This document shows, one piece after another, positions 15,787-22,576 of a stretch of DNA of 30,113 bases. Where the stretch lies: positions 1-30,113 of the IMG/VR virus record IMGVR_UViG_3300032516_000124. One strand, given 5' to 3'. A program made the position numbers and the translations under genes. The stretch is from a virus. Positions within the stretch are counted from its first letter, which is position 1. Every line of letters begins with the position of its first letter. The notes beneath the pieces were generated by a model. The model did no database searches. It saw only the letters and a program-made list of their open reading frames with translations, and was not told where the DNA came from.

Positions 15787-15966
15787 TCAATATATGTACG
15801 TGATACCTTTTCGCGGAATAAAGACGACAGTAGGAATGGTTTCTCCCAGTTTGACTGCGGCATTAAAAACGTCTCCAAATTTTCGACCAGACGCAATCAC
15901 CTTACTATCTCCGGACGAACTTAGAGCAACATACTTCCCTTCATAGTTTGGTTCTTTCTTTTTCAT
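15787..15966 (-). CDS. DUF5678-like small protein, 59 residues
   Basis: Segments YEGKYVALSSSGDSKVIASG, then a helix (FNAAVKLG) and PTVVFIPRKG match the DUF5678 pattern of a short beta-alpha-beta protein with unknown function. GGAAG lies upstream of ATG 15966, inside the end of the OB-fold gene (26-base overlap). Its TGA is directly followed by C and the ATG of the helicase, implying coupled translation. This conserved frame argues that the longer helicase start is wrong. Confidence 0.72.
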   Translation of the reverse strand: MKKKEPNYEGKYVALSSSGDSKVIASGRKFGDVFNAAVKLGETIPTVVFIPRKGITYIY

Positions 15967-16261
15967 CAGATTGAATCTTCCACATCCCCAACCCGACCAC
16001 TGCTACCAAAGTAACCCCTTTTGTTGGGTCTTTGTTGGGGTCTTTGTTCGAGTAAAGGTTGTTGGCTCTCATGTATTCGGGAGATAAACATAGGTTGGAG
16101 TCAAAGTATGCAACCAAATCGCCGTCCTTTGCATCGAGACCGACAATTACAGTAGTGCCAAACACAGTAGCCAACTTAAGCCGATCGGCATTCGGATGTT
16201 TACGAACGCTCTGCAAACGGGTGATCACCGCATTGTTGGTTTCGCTTTTGGTTAGAATCAT
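15941..16261 (-). CDS. OB-fold protein, N-terminal part of an RNA ligase-like gene, probably truncated
   Basis: 106 residues. HPNADRLKLATVFG, GDLVAYFDSNLCLSPEYM and NNLYSNKDPNKDPTK resemble the N-terminal OB-like domain of the DRB0094-type RNA ligases. No ligase motif KxDG follows. After PTKG the sequence stops resembling the family, but the -1 frame continues with GYFGSSGRV, which fits it. The break lies in tandem copies of AACAAAGACCCC, the second lacking one C. So this is probably a decaying ligase remnant or a reduced stand-alone OB protein. TAGGAAAAG precedes the ATG, and the start overlaps the previous stop by ATGA. Confidence 0.68.
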   Translation of the reverse strand: MILTKSETNNAVITRLQSVRKHPNADRLKLATVFGTTVIVGLDAKDGDLVAYFDSNLCLSPEYMRANNLYSNKDPNKDPTKGVTLVAVVGLGMWKIQSDEKERTKL

Positions 16262-16383
16262 ACTTTTCCTACAGTAATAAGCCAGTATACGAAGTAGGCC
16301 GCACACAGCAACCAACTTATAATACACACTGCTGTCCAACGTTTAAGTCGTTTTAAATAAGCCGACGTGTACACTACACGCAT
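16258..16383 (-). CDS. 41-residue membrane protein
   Basis: Short basic N-terminus (LKRLKRW) followed by one long hydrophobic segment (TAVCIISWLLCAAYFVYWLI). CCGGAGGTATTCTA gives an excellent ribosome site, and the stop overlaps the next ATG as ATGA. Predicted single-pass inner-membrane protein, N-terminus inside by charge. Function unknown. Confidence 0.72.
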   Translation of the reverse strand: MRVVYTSAYLKRLKRWTAVCIISWLLCAAYFVYWLITVGKV

Positions 16384-16405
16384 TAGAATACCTCCGGTTT
16401 ATTTC

Positions 16406-16546
16406 CTATAGAATGTTGTATTGGCGAAGTATTATCAGTCCGAGTACTACAACAATCCAGAAAAGAATATTTGTTACTCGCTTCCAAATAAATCCACCCA
16501 CGATCAATGGCACCGCGAACCACTTAGGCATGTTTACACCGCTCAT
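16406..16546 (-). CDS. 46-residue membrane protein
   Basis: Two hydrophobic segments (WFAVPLIVGGFIW and ILFWIVVVLGLIIL) are joined by KRVTN. The ribosome site AAGGAGACAGT is excellent and overlaps the stop of the SprT-like gene. Like its neighbour, a predicted small membrane protein with no recognised family. Confidence 0.72.
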   Translation of the reverse strand: MSGVNMPKWFAVPLIVGGFIWKRVTNILFWIVVVLGLIILRQYNIL

Positions 16547-16555
16547 ACTGTCTCC

Positions 16556-17137
16556 TTATTCGTCCACCACAAACAGAACGTCATGAACAGGACACTTGGG
16601 AACACCCTTTTCCGTAATTAACTTTGTCTTTACCATGATGACGTAGTCGCATTCGTCCTTTGGACAACACATCTTGGTAAGGGTCTTAACACCAGTCTTT
16701 TGAAGCTTTGGCTTCAAATTCAGAGTTTTATGTGGATACTCACCAAGAACACCGGCAATTATATCCAAATCAGCAATAAGGTCGTCACCGGCATGTGAAG
16801 CACTTGGCTTTCCTTCAAGTCCTATGCTTTTCATTGCTTTCTTGAATGGGATCTTATGTCCATGTTCAATGCCAACGAACACGTGAAGTAACTCGTGAGT
16901 AAGTGTAGCCAGAACACCGTCAGCACCAGAAACAACGGAAAGACGGGGACTGACAAATATCTCGAATACTCCACCATCGGAAAGATCGTTGGACCAACAC
17001 TCACCGACGACCTTACCAACTGACTGGCTTGGCCAGCCACACGACACAACAGTATTCTGAGGTAACTCAAGACCCTTCTTTGTGAACATACCACGTAGCT
17101 CTGAAACCGCTTTTGTCAAGTATTCTTCACGATTCAT
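16556..17137 (-). CDS. SprT-like zinc metalloprotein
   Basis: 193 residues. The zinc-protease motif HELLH is at 81-85, with nearby H92 and H94 as possible third ligand (VFVGIEHGHKIPF). A C-terminal Cys set (CCPKDECDY, KCPVHD) could form a zinc ribbon as in SprT/Spartan proteins. Spartan cleaves proteins crosslinked to DNA in eukaryotes; the role of phage versions is unproven. The gene sits beside the helicase gene, consistent with DNA maintenance. Confidence 0.85.
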   Translation of the reverse strand: MNREEYLTKAVSELRGMFTKKGLELPQNTVVSCGWPSQSVGKVVGECWSNDLSDGGVFEIFVSPRLSVVSGADGVLATLTHELLHVFVGIEHGHKIPFKKAMKSIGLEGKPSASHAGDDLIADLDIIAGVLGEYPHKTLNLKPKLQKTGVKTLTKMCCPKDECDYVIMVKTKLITEKGVPKCPVHDVLFVVDE

Positions 17138-17173
17138 TCTTCACCCACACCTTTCGTTGATCTATCGTTACAA

Positions 17174-17377
17174 TTAGCGTCTTAGACAAGCCAACCTTCT
17201 CTCCGTTATGTCCTTCCAAGCAAATAAGTCTTCCAAATTCGGGTCGATATCAATGAGTTGCTGTCGAATAGTGCATCTGGCACAGTACGAACATTTATCT
17301 GACCTGAGACTTTTCCAGCAATCGCGGATTAACCTTCTTTGCTCGTATAAACTCAAGTTCTTGATTACATTATTCAT
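17174..17377 (-). CDS. Small CxxC protein, 67 residues
   Basis: Basic helical protein with KCSYCARC, three cysteines in a CxxCxxC arrangement plus two others (RDCWK, LACLRR). Possibly a small zinc-binding protein; no family recognised. ATG 17377 has GGATG eight bases upstream; ATG 17386 in frame is also possible. Both lie in or at the end of the dnaB gene. Confidence 0.6.
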   Translation of the reverse strand: MNNVIKNLSLYEQRRLIRDCWKSLRSDKCSYCARCTIRQQLIDIDPNLEDLFAWKDITERRLACLRR

Positions 17378-18752
17378 TGTTTTCATCCGTTTTAGTTGCT
17401 TTCAAACTCCAGTCAGCACAACAAAACTGTCCTATGTCGAAATTAGTTGCCATCTTACAACCAAAGTCCATTGGTCCGTGTCGGTTGGCAATGACGTAAA
17501 ACTGCATACGCTTCTGTTCTGCTTGTGCCCGGGTTCTTGAGATACCAAATGCCAAATCAACGTCACCGAGTTTTCTGATATCCTCTGCGAAGTCCTTCTG
17601 ACGGAGGAACTCCTTTTCCAAGGCGTCTCTTGTCGTCTGACTGACGGTAATCATTAGGAGCTTACGATCATCAGCAATACCCTTGCTCTGCATGTAAACG
17701 TCGTTGATCCCGTCTCGTCGCCATTCGCCGGTGGGTAATTTCATCTTCTCAACGTAATCATTGATGATGATATCTGGATTGAAGTTCTCATAGGTCTCCA
17801 GGTAATCAAGGTATCTACGGATTTCATTGATATCGCACTGACCCATTGAGTACTTCTTGATGATTAGTTCGCCACCGAAGCGGGCAACTCTCTTTCGGAT
17901 CTGCATGACCCTCGATGCGTCAAACACGCTTTGGGTGCTAACTCGATCGGTCTTTACTACGTTACCATCGAAGTCTATTTCCTCAATGCTTACGTACGGG
18001 TCATCGCCGAAGCTGCGTAAGGCACCGAAGGACATATCGTATCGCATTTCGACTTCTTTGGCGGAGTTTTCGTGTGAAATGTGCAGAACCTTGAGACCGC
18101 GAAGCATACCCTCCTTACCCATGTGGTTGCACGACCACGACTTGCCAGCCTTATAACCGCCGAGGATGACCACGAAGTCTGTGCGTCTCATGCCACGCGG
18201 CATTCGTTCGTCTATGGTTGGAATTCCTACCGGGATCAAATAATCTTCTTCGGCTTCCGTCTCAAGGTACGTTGGCGTGCCGGATAAATATTTGATACCG
18301 ACGTCCTCTTCCTGAATACCCACCCTGAGTGCCTGCGTCATTAGATTGCGGGCGTCCTCGAACTTCTCTTCCTTAGTCAACTGTACGAATTTGATTGCTG
18401 CTTCTTCAAACTCACGAGCCCGCACAAACGTATTGATTCGAGAGATGACGTACGCACGGTTTGGTGGGTCGATAGACTGGAGTTTAGTCAGGTAGTCAAT
18501 ATATAGACGCTTGGTGTCATTGGGTTTACCACTGAGGAACCTAACGAGCTCGTCGTGTAAGTGGTCACCAGGAGCCACGTTGAATTGATCGAAGTAGGTA
18601 TAACACAGTTCAATGATATCTTCGGTAACCTGTGAGGAAAACCACTTCGATTTGACCGACCGGCGAGCAATCAGAAGAAACTTCTGATCGGTAATCGACA
18701 ACCAGACGAAGGCATCCTGCACACGCTGAGATACGGCTGAGTTTTTATTCAT
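17370..18752 (-). CDS. dnaB: Replicative DnaB-type helicase
   Basis: 460 residues, near the family length. Hexameric 5'-3' helicase of the fork. N-terminal helical domain, then the RecA-like motor: linker GIPTIDERMPRGMRRTDFV, Walker A GGYKAGKS (198-205), catalytic Glu in HISHENSA, Walker B IIINDYVEKM, sensor TVSQTT, and a C-terminal R-finger region (VIANRHGP). No Shine-Dalgarno is present; instead TATAAT of an AAAGTATAAT element ends seven bases before the ATG, so the mRNA may be leaderless. Works with the primase at 9684-10625. Confidence 0.92.
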   Translation of the reverse strand: MNKNSAVSQRVQDAFVWLSITDQKFLLIARRSVKSKWFSSQVTEDIIELCYTYFDQFNVAPGDHLHDELVRFLSGKPNDTKRLYIDYLTKLQSIDPPNRAYVISRINTFVRAREFEEAAIKFVQLTKEEKFEDARNLMTQALRVGIQEEDVGIKYLSGTPTYLETEAEEDYLIPVGIPTIDERMPRGMRRTDFVVILGGYKAGKSWSCNHMGKEGMLRGLKVLHISHENSAKEVEMRYDMSFGALRSFGDDPYVSIEEIDFDGNVVKTDRVSTQSVFDASRVMQIRKRVARFGGELIIKKYSMGQCDINEIRRYLDYLETYENFNPDIIINDYVEKMKLPTGEWRRDGINDVYMQSKGIADDRKLLMITVSQTTRDALEKEFLRQKDFAEDIRKLGDVDLAFGISRTRAQAEQKRMQFYVIANRHGPMDFGCKMATNFDIGQFCCADWSLKATKTDENNE

Positions 18753-18759
18753 CAGTATG

Positions 18760-18769
18760 ATTATACTTT
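18760..18769 (-). promoter_or_regulatory. AAAGTATAAT element directly before dnaB
   Basis: A perfect copy in the 24-base gap between initiator and helicase genes. TATAAT is followed by CATACTG and the ATG. Transcription would start on or beside the start codon. Confidence 0.6.
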
Positions 18770-18776
18770 GGTGGTG

Positions 18777-19808
18777 TTATTCGATGTAACCCAACTCTCG
18801 CATCGATTGCGGTAAGAGAGTGTCCCAAGTGTACTTACTACATAGATTGCCAACATTGAGGATCTCACCCCTCTCGATGTACGCCTTTTCAAGTGCACCA
18901 CGCAGCATCTTGAAATTTTCTGGATCAATAACTGTCGGGTAAGCACTAAAGAAGGTCACCATTTTCGCTGCAGCACCAATGAACTGAACCGTCTGCTTGG
19001 GGCTGGGCTCAAACCGTTGGCTGTTCGTCATGTTGCAATACATTTTGATCAGACGTTTGGTTACTTCCAGGTTCTTATCTTCCGGAATCGTCAGTGGTTC
19101 GTCTGTGGTCTTGACTTTTGGTTTGGCTCCGTGGTACTCTGCTTCATCAAAGTTCTCTGGTAAGAACTGCCACCACTTCTTATCACCACCAGACCTTTCC
19201 GAGGTTAGAAACGACGAAAGGTTCCACGTATAGTCCCAGAAATGGTCTGGACTAAGAAGCACCAACGCATAGTTTTCTATCGCCTGACAAATTTGTTCAA
19301 CAGACCATAGATCAAAGTTCTGCACAACTGCCGACCTGATTGCGTACGAAACTTTGGTATGTTCGTGCCACTTTCCACTGGGGTGACCCTTGAACGAGTT
19401 CCAGAAATCATAAACGACCTGAACCGATTCCTCTTGTTCAGCGGTCAGCCTAATATCGGCACCGGGTGGAACCTCAACTTCGCCGTTATCTTGTGTCTCG
19501 ATGTGATTGCCCGGTCCGTCATTGTGCTGGCTGGGATCCTGGTTAAGTTTGATGAACCTTTGTCCATCGTGTTCGGTGACGGTAACTACTCCTGCTTCTT
19601 TCAGTTCACCAATAAGACGTTTCACCCATTCGTGTGACACCCCGATAAAATCAGCAAGGTGAGCATTGGACGCGAAACACCCATTACCATTATCAAGACT
19701 ATCGATCTCGATCAACAGTAATTTAGCGGTCCACGTGATGCTTCGATCAAGGTACAGATTCTTAGGAATCCAAATACCCTTGAAGTCTCTGTTTTCTGGT
19801 TTGCACAC
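18777..19808 (-). CDS. Winged-helix replication initiator-like protein
   Basis: 343 residues. The N-terminal winged helix-turn-helix (IWIPKNLYLDRSITWTAKLLL, then ASNAHLADFIGVSHEWVKRLIGELKEAGVV) matches phage replication proteins of the replisome-organiser type. A linker and a C-terminal helical region follow, with WNLSSFL and an acidic middle. It lies immediately before dnaB, as initiators or helicase loaders usually do. The start is GTG 19808, the earliest after a stop in this frame, without a clear ribosome site. Whether it binds the repeats at 22197-22306 is a testable inference. Confidence 0.78.
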   Translation of the reverse strand: MCKPENRDFKGIWIPKNLYLDRSITWTAKLLLIEIDSLDNGNGCFASNAHLADFIGVSHEWVKRLIGELKEAGVVTVTEHDGQRFIKLNQDPSQHNDGPGNHIETQDNGEVEVPPGADIRLTAEQEESVQVVYDFWNSFKGHPSGKWHEHTKVSYAIRSAVVQNFDLWSVEQICQAIENYALVLLSPDHFWDYTWNLSSFLTSERSGGDKKWWQFLPENFDEAEYHGAKPKVKTTDEPLTIPEDKNLEVTKRLIKMYCNMTNSQRFEPSPKQTVQFIGAAAKMVTFFSAYPTVIDPENFKMLRGALEKAYIERGEILNVGNLCSKYTWDTLLPQSMRELGYIE

Positions 19809-19839
19809 CGTTGTTTACGCCAAATAACTGTATTCTTAA

Positions 19840-19932
19840 TTACGAACGTCTGCTCCGTTTTACTTGACAACCGGCTAGTACAAACGTCGCCCAGATTACT
19901 ACCAGCAGTGTCATGCCCAAACCCCAACCCAT
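19840..19932 (-). CDS. 30-residue lipoprotein-like or membrane peptide
   Basis: A hydrophobic segment (MTLLVVIWATFVLAGC) ends in a good lipobox LAGC, followed by a basic tail QVKRSRRS. The ribosome site ATAGGAGAAGGATA is strong. With so little after Cys22 it is either a tiny lipopeptide, like entericidin-type or lysis peptides, or a plain membrane anchor. It lies upstream of the replication initiator. Confidence 0.62.
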   Translation of the reverse strand: MGWGLGMTLLVVIWATFVLAGCQVKRSRRS

Positions 19933-20019
19933 TATCCTTCTCCTATCTTGATACTTACAGGTTTATATCAACAGCCACAAAAACAAACGCTGTGCTTGTA
20001 ACTGTCACAAGGTCCCCGG

Positions 20020-20358
20020 CTATTGTACTTTCTCAAATGACGCTTGGATCACTGGTATTCCAGACATTTCAACACCATCGATGATTGGTGTGTCCACAAG
20101 CTGGGGTACGTCTTGTTCCATACACTTCTTGAACGCTACGTACTCTGGAATGCTGTCAGACGACACGCACAAGACAAAGCTACCGGTCCTTTTATCGACA
20201 CCAATGCTTATCGGTGTAATGTCCTTAATTCCATGTGTGGGCTTTACGTGCATGCCGTTTGATAGGACTTCTGCCAACCATTGTGGGGAAATGAGAAACA
20301 CGGCTATCTTATCCCTGTTTAACGTGTTCGTCGAATTTTCCTTTGAAGATGTTTCCAT
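20020..20358 (-). CDS. Hypothetical 112-residue protein
   Basis: Unknown. Contains FLISPQWLAEVLSNG, ISIGVDKRTGSFVLCVSSDS and VDTPIIDGVEMSGIPVIQ, a mixed alpha-beta pattern with no diagnostic motif. TTAAGGTGGAAGT precedes the ATG. It begins nine bases after the 50-residue zinc-type gene. Confidence 0.72.
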   Translation of the reverse strand: METSSKENSTNTLNRDKIAVFLISPQWLAEVLSNGMHVKPTHGIKDITPISIGVDKRTGSFVLCVSSDSIPEYVAFKKCMEQDVPQLVDTPIIDGVEMSGIPVIQASFEKVQ

Positions 20359-20367
20359 ACTTCCACC

Positions 20368-20520
20368 TTAATTTTCTATACGTTTGGACTTGTGGTGAAC
20401 GCCAACCTCGTGATTTGGACCACGAACTTTCAAGCCACACTTCAAACATCGCTTACTAGATGTCTTACCCTTGCTCATGTTCTTTCTTACTTGACCCTTC
20501 TTTGCTTCGTGAAAGCTCAT
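20368..20520 (-). CDS. Small basic zinc-binding-type protein, 50 residues
   Basis: KRCLKCGLKVRG then NHEVGVHHKSKR gives a C-x2-C and a cluster of three His, likely one zinc site. The N-terminal half is rich in Lys (AKKGQVRKNMSKGK). AAAGGGGTGAACA is a good ribosome site. Such short C-x2-C/His phage proteins recur in other genomes, function unknown. Its start lies inside the end of the next zinc-type gene (56-base overlap). Confidence 0.68.
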   Translation of the reverse strand: MSFHEAKKGQVRKNMSKGKTSSKRCLKCGLKVRGPNHEVGVHHKSKRIEN

Positions 20521-20710
20521 TGTTCACCCCTTTCAACCTCAGAAAATTCTTGATAGTTAGTGGTTTTGGGCAAACGGACGTTGGAACTAGCACGTAAAGT
20601 CCGGTGGCTTCTACTTTGTACTTGGTTGAGTACCCAAGGTCGCACCAATAACAGCCGCCAGACGAATCCAGCGCTCTACATCTACCACACTGCTTCCTCA
20701 TCTTCCTCAT
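20465..20710 (-). CDS. Small zinc-ribbon-like protein, 81 residues
   Basis: Two C-x2-C pairs (KQCGRCRA and GCYWCDLG) form a probable zinc ribbon in the first third; the rest is Lys/Glu/Ser-rich. It begins inside the end of the previous gene. ATG 20710 or 20701 could be used, the second having GAGGAAG next to it. The long 3' overlap with the 50-residue gene is unusual, and both frames look coding. Confidence 0.58.
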   Translation of the reverse strand: MRKMRKQCGRCRALDSSGGCYWCDLGYSTKYKVEATGLYVLVPTSVCPKPLTIKNFLRLKGVNNELSRSKEGSSKKEHEQG

Positions 20711-21431
20711 CGTATAAGTCCTCGTCCTCACCCTCCGGCTCAGTATCGATCTCAATGATGATATCACCATCCACAGTGACGTAGAAGATGCCGTCCTCCA
20801 CATCGAAGTCAACATTATCGTTGACATTGATGATTAGGCCACGGCCAAGAGGCTCGCGGGGGTCGTCTAAGGCGGTTCTCCATAGACATTCCGGCACCAG
20901 ACCGATACTACCAGACGTGACTGCGTATGGTCGACCCATATTATCGTAGTACGTGCCGTTACCCGATGCTGTCGCACACACAGCGAACTTACAATCCGGT
21001 CTACCCGGGACTCTAATTTCACCCTCCCGGCTGTCAAGATGGGCCCAAAAGTCCTCTGCGTCGTTTGTCAGTGCCAGCACGACATCACCGAGAAAGTATC
21101 GACCTGGACCAAACGTCACTTTTACATCGCTCATAACTTGACTCCAATATTGTCGTTGACTGTACGTGGATATCAACCGGTTACTCACCGATGATAAGAG
21201 CCAGATCAACATTGCCACCCCGGTCACCCCGGTCACAACGATACCATCAAATATCAAAAGACTAGGGATCGCAAGCAGAACACCATCAATAAAACCAGAT
21301 CGATTGCCTGTAAGCATCCGGTGAACCGTCGACCCTTCTACCAGACCAATTGCCAATAACAGAATACCATAGACGAGCAAATTAGCATCAAAACGGTAGT
21401 TGGTTATCGGGATCAATTTTGATAATTTCAT
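20682..21431 (-). CDS. Membrane-anchored protein with soluble domain; internal start likely
   Basis: 249 residues. The first 100 hold hydrophobic segments (LLVYGILLLAIGLV; DGVLLAIPSLLIFDGIVVTGVTGVAMLIWLL). From residue 100 an in-frame ATG at 21134 with TTGGAGTCAAGTT begins a soluble domain, MSDVKVTFGPGRYFLGD..., resembling a free-standing phage protein (GPGRYFLGDVVLAL, SGNGTYYDNMGRPYAVTSGSIG) and ending in a very acidic tail. So the locus may make a membrane-bound and a soluble 150-residue form, or be a fusion. AAAGGA precedes ATG 21431. A TTGGTATAAT promoter-like element is upstream. Confidence 0.68.
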   Translation of the reverse strand: MKLSKLIPITNYRFDANLLVYGILLLAIGLVEGSTVHRMLTGNRSGFIDGVLLAIPSLLIFDGIVVTGVTGVAMLIWLLSSVSNRLISTYSQRQYWSQVMSDVKVTFGPGRYFLGDVVLALTNDAEDFWAHLDSREGEIRVPGRPDCKFAVCATASGNGTYYDNMGRPYAVTSGSIGLVPECLWRTALDDPREPLGRGLIINVNDNVDFDVEDGIFYVTVDGDIIIEIDTEPEGEDEDLYDEEDEEAVW

Positions 21432-21452
21432 GTATATTCCTTTCAACGTATC

Positions 21453-21674
21453 TTAACTAATTATACCAAGTAAACGATCCAGTCGTGCCTGTGGGTATTT
21501 TCCAACCGGACACCGTTTCAGGTACATATCGAACAGGGTTCTGCTGGCTAATATGCTTATAGCTCGGCTGATAATAAGCAACCCCTTGGTAGTGGCCTCG
21601 GTTTTGATCCTCGTCAGGGACATACGACATTCCCGAATCTCTTTTCTCTCTGTAGCGTTGAACAAGCAGATCAT
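21453..21674 (-). CDS. Hypothetical 73-residue protein
   Basis: Basic helical protein (NATERKEIRECRMSLTRIKTEATTKGLLIISRAISIL). ATAGGAGAAATGAATCA lies before ATG 21674. The frame stays open upstream but overlaps the next gene, so the shorter form is chosen. No family recognised. Confidence 0.6.
   Translation of the reverse strand: MICLFNATERKEIRECRMSLTRIKTEATTKGLLIISRAISILASRTLFDMYLKRCPVGKYPQARLDRLLGIIS
21460..21465 (-). promoter_or_regulatory. TTGGTATAAT, candidate extended -10 promoter
   Basis: Minus strand TATAAT with TGG just before it, an extended -10 pattern, about 28 bases before ATG 21431 and overlapping the last codons of the 73-residue gene. Confidence 0.4.
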
Positions 21675-21690
21675 TGATTCATTTCTCCTA

Positions 21691-21912
21691 TCAGTCCCAT
21701 TCTTCGTCAAATGCCTGTTGCCACGCCATGATGTAAACAATGATTCTTTCACGAAGGCTTAGTATCTTCCAAATCTCTTGAACCTTAGTCGGTACGTAGT
21801 TCCGCCAGTCGTGAACTTTACCAGCTTTCTCGAACTGGGGGTTATAAAGCTCGGCAACAAGGTCATCTAGACTATTACAATGAATGCTTTCAAGTAGATC
21901 AATGGATCTCAC
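21691..21912 (-). CDS. Hypothetical 73-residue protein
   Basis: Acidic helical protein (IDLLESIHCNSLDDLVAELYN; PTKVQEIWKILSLRERIIVYIMAWQQAFDEEWD). Starts at GTG 21912, supported by GGGAGGT and by a GTGA overlap with the upstream stop. No family recognised. Confidence 0.68.
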   Translation of the reverse strand: MRSIDLLESIHCNSLDDLVAELYNPQFEKAGKVHDWRNYVPTKVQEIWKILSLRERIIVYIMAWQQAFDEEWD

Positions 21913-22019
21913 AGAGACCTCCCGAATGCAACCAATGCCTGTATCGCCAAGACTACTGGCCCGGGACCGATGTACGACAGCATGATTCCCATTATCACAC
22001 CCACGATGAATCGCATCAT
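21909..22019 (-). CDS. 36-residue membrane peptide
   Basis: Nearly all hydrophobic: MMRFIVGVIMGIMLSYIG, then PGPVVLAIQALVAFGRSL. Gly-rich helices resemble small phage membrane peptides. AGAGGGAGTAAACT is a strong ribosome site; both ends overlap neighbours (ATGA at the start, GTGA at the stop). Function unknown. Confidence 0.66.
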   Translation of the reverse strand: MMRFIVGVIMGIMLSYIGPGPVVLAIQALVAFGRSL

Positions 22020-22162
22020 AGTTTACTCCCTCTGATCTTTATTCGATGATTTTTCTGGTATCTTTTTCGTCTGGTTGCACGAACCTTCCTTCTGCAGCCA
22101 TCACAAAGTATTCTGTTGCCATAAACCGAGTTATTGCAGTCTCTACATTTCTTTTGTTTCAT
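22016..22162 (-). CDS. Small zinc-ribbon-type protein, 48 residues; first gene of the left arm
   Basis: Two C-x2-C pairs (KCRDCNNS and LCDGCRRK) form a classic single zinc ribbon, followed by a strongly basic tail (ATRRKRYQKNHRIKIRGSK) suited to nucleic-acid binding. As the first gene after the control region it could be an early regulator, an inference only. There is no Shine-Dalgarno; TATAAT ends seven bases before the ATG. Confidence 0.65.
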   Translation of the reverse strand: MKQKKCRDCNNSVYGNRILCDGCRRKVRATRRKRYQKNHRIKIRGSKL

Positions 22163-22169
22163 ATAAGTA

Positions 22170-22179
22170 ATTATACTCA
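22170..22179 (-). promoter_or_regulatory. Promoter-like TGAGTATAAT before the first left-arm gene
   Basis: Minus strand TGAGTATAAT then TACTTAT and ATG 22162: same spacing as at dnaB. Eight of ten bases match the recurrent element. Confidence 0.5.
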
Positions 22180-22196
22180 AAGGTGGTCCACAGCAC

Positions 22197-22306
22197 ACCC
22201 GGACTACCTAGTATAAGGGGACATACCCGGACCATAGGAGGGGACATACCCGGACTACCTAGTATGAGGGGACATACCCGGACCATAGGAGGGGACATAC
22301 CCGGAC
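22197..22306 (+). repeat. Iterated direct repeats (iteron-like)
   Basis: ACCCGGAC occurs five times at 22197, 22225, 22248, 22276 and 22299, so spacings alternate 28, 23, 28, 23. Four of these are within GGGGACATACCCGGAC. The full period is 51 bases, with alternating spacers TACCTAGTATRAG and CATAGGA. Such phased repeats are usual for initiator binding at origins, or for regulator binding. Confidence 0.9.
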
Positions 22307-22499
22307 TACCTGCTTGTAAGAAAAGAAAGCGTTCTCTCTCCTCCCTCTCCCCTTAAAAACCCCTTTCCTTCCTTTTTTTCGAAAGAAAAGAAAAATAGTA
22401 TTTTGTAACACACCGCTCGTATTTAGACAGGCAGCAAGTAATGGTAACACCGAAAAGACTTTTGTCATACAGCTACTCAATGATATCTTCATAAATTGT

Positions 22500-22534
22500 G
22501 TGGGGCGGAAGATTCGAAAGTTCTTCCGCCCCAC
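22500..22534. repeat. 13-bp perfect hairpin
   Basis: GTGGGGCGGAAGA and its exact complement TCTTCCGCCCCAC flank a 9-base loop. Very stable. Neither side is followed by a T run, so it is not a standard intrinsic terminator, but it could end or protect the minus-strand RNA proposed here. Confidence 0.85.
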
Positions 22535-22576
22535 GTGCACTGAACGGGGTGGGCCCAGAATGACTGTCTGTGGTAT

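Noticed and set aside
14307-15896. Longer SNF2 helicase form starting at 15896 (TTG) or 15863 (ATG)
   Set aside because: The extra N-terminus would overlap the DUF5678-like gene, whose own sequence pattern is convincing.
15941-16261. Programmed -1 frameshift in the RNA ligase-like gene
   Set aside because: The local heptamer A-AAA-GGG does not allow proper re-pairing of both tRNAs after a -1 slip, and the -1 frame ends after a few residues; a deletion in the tandem repeat explains it better.
19712-19927. Minus-strand frame overlapping the initiator start and the 30-residue peptide
   Set aside because: It runs through both better supported genes in another frame and has no ribosome site.
22197-22306. 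Possible CRISPR-like repeat array
   Set aside because: Spacers repeat too and the period alternates, so they are iterons rather than repeats with unique spacers; no cas genes are near.
22259-22489. Minus-strand frame starting MKISLSSCMTKVFSVLPLLAAC with a lipoprotein-like N-terminus
   Set aside because: There is no ribosome site and the rest reads through a pyrimidine-rich tract and the iterons; probably chance.
22500-22534. Intrinsic transcription terminator
   Set aside because: The hairpin is strong but no T run follows on either strand, so it is reported only as a hairpin.
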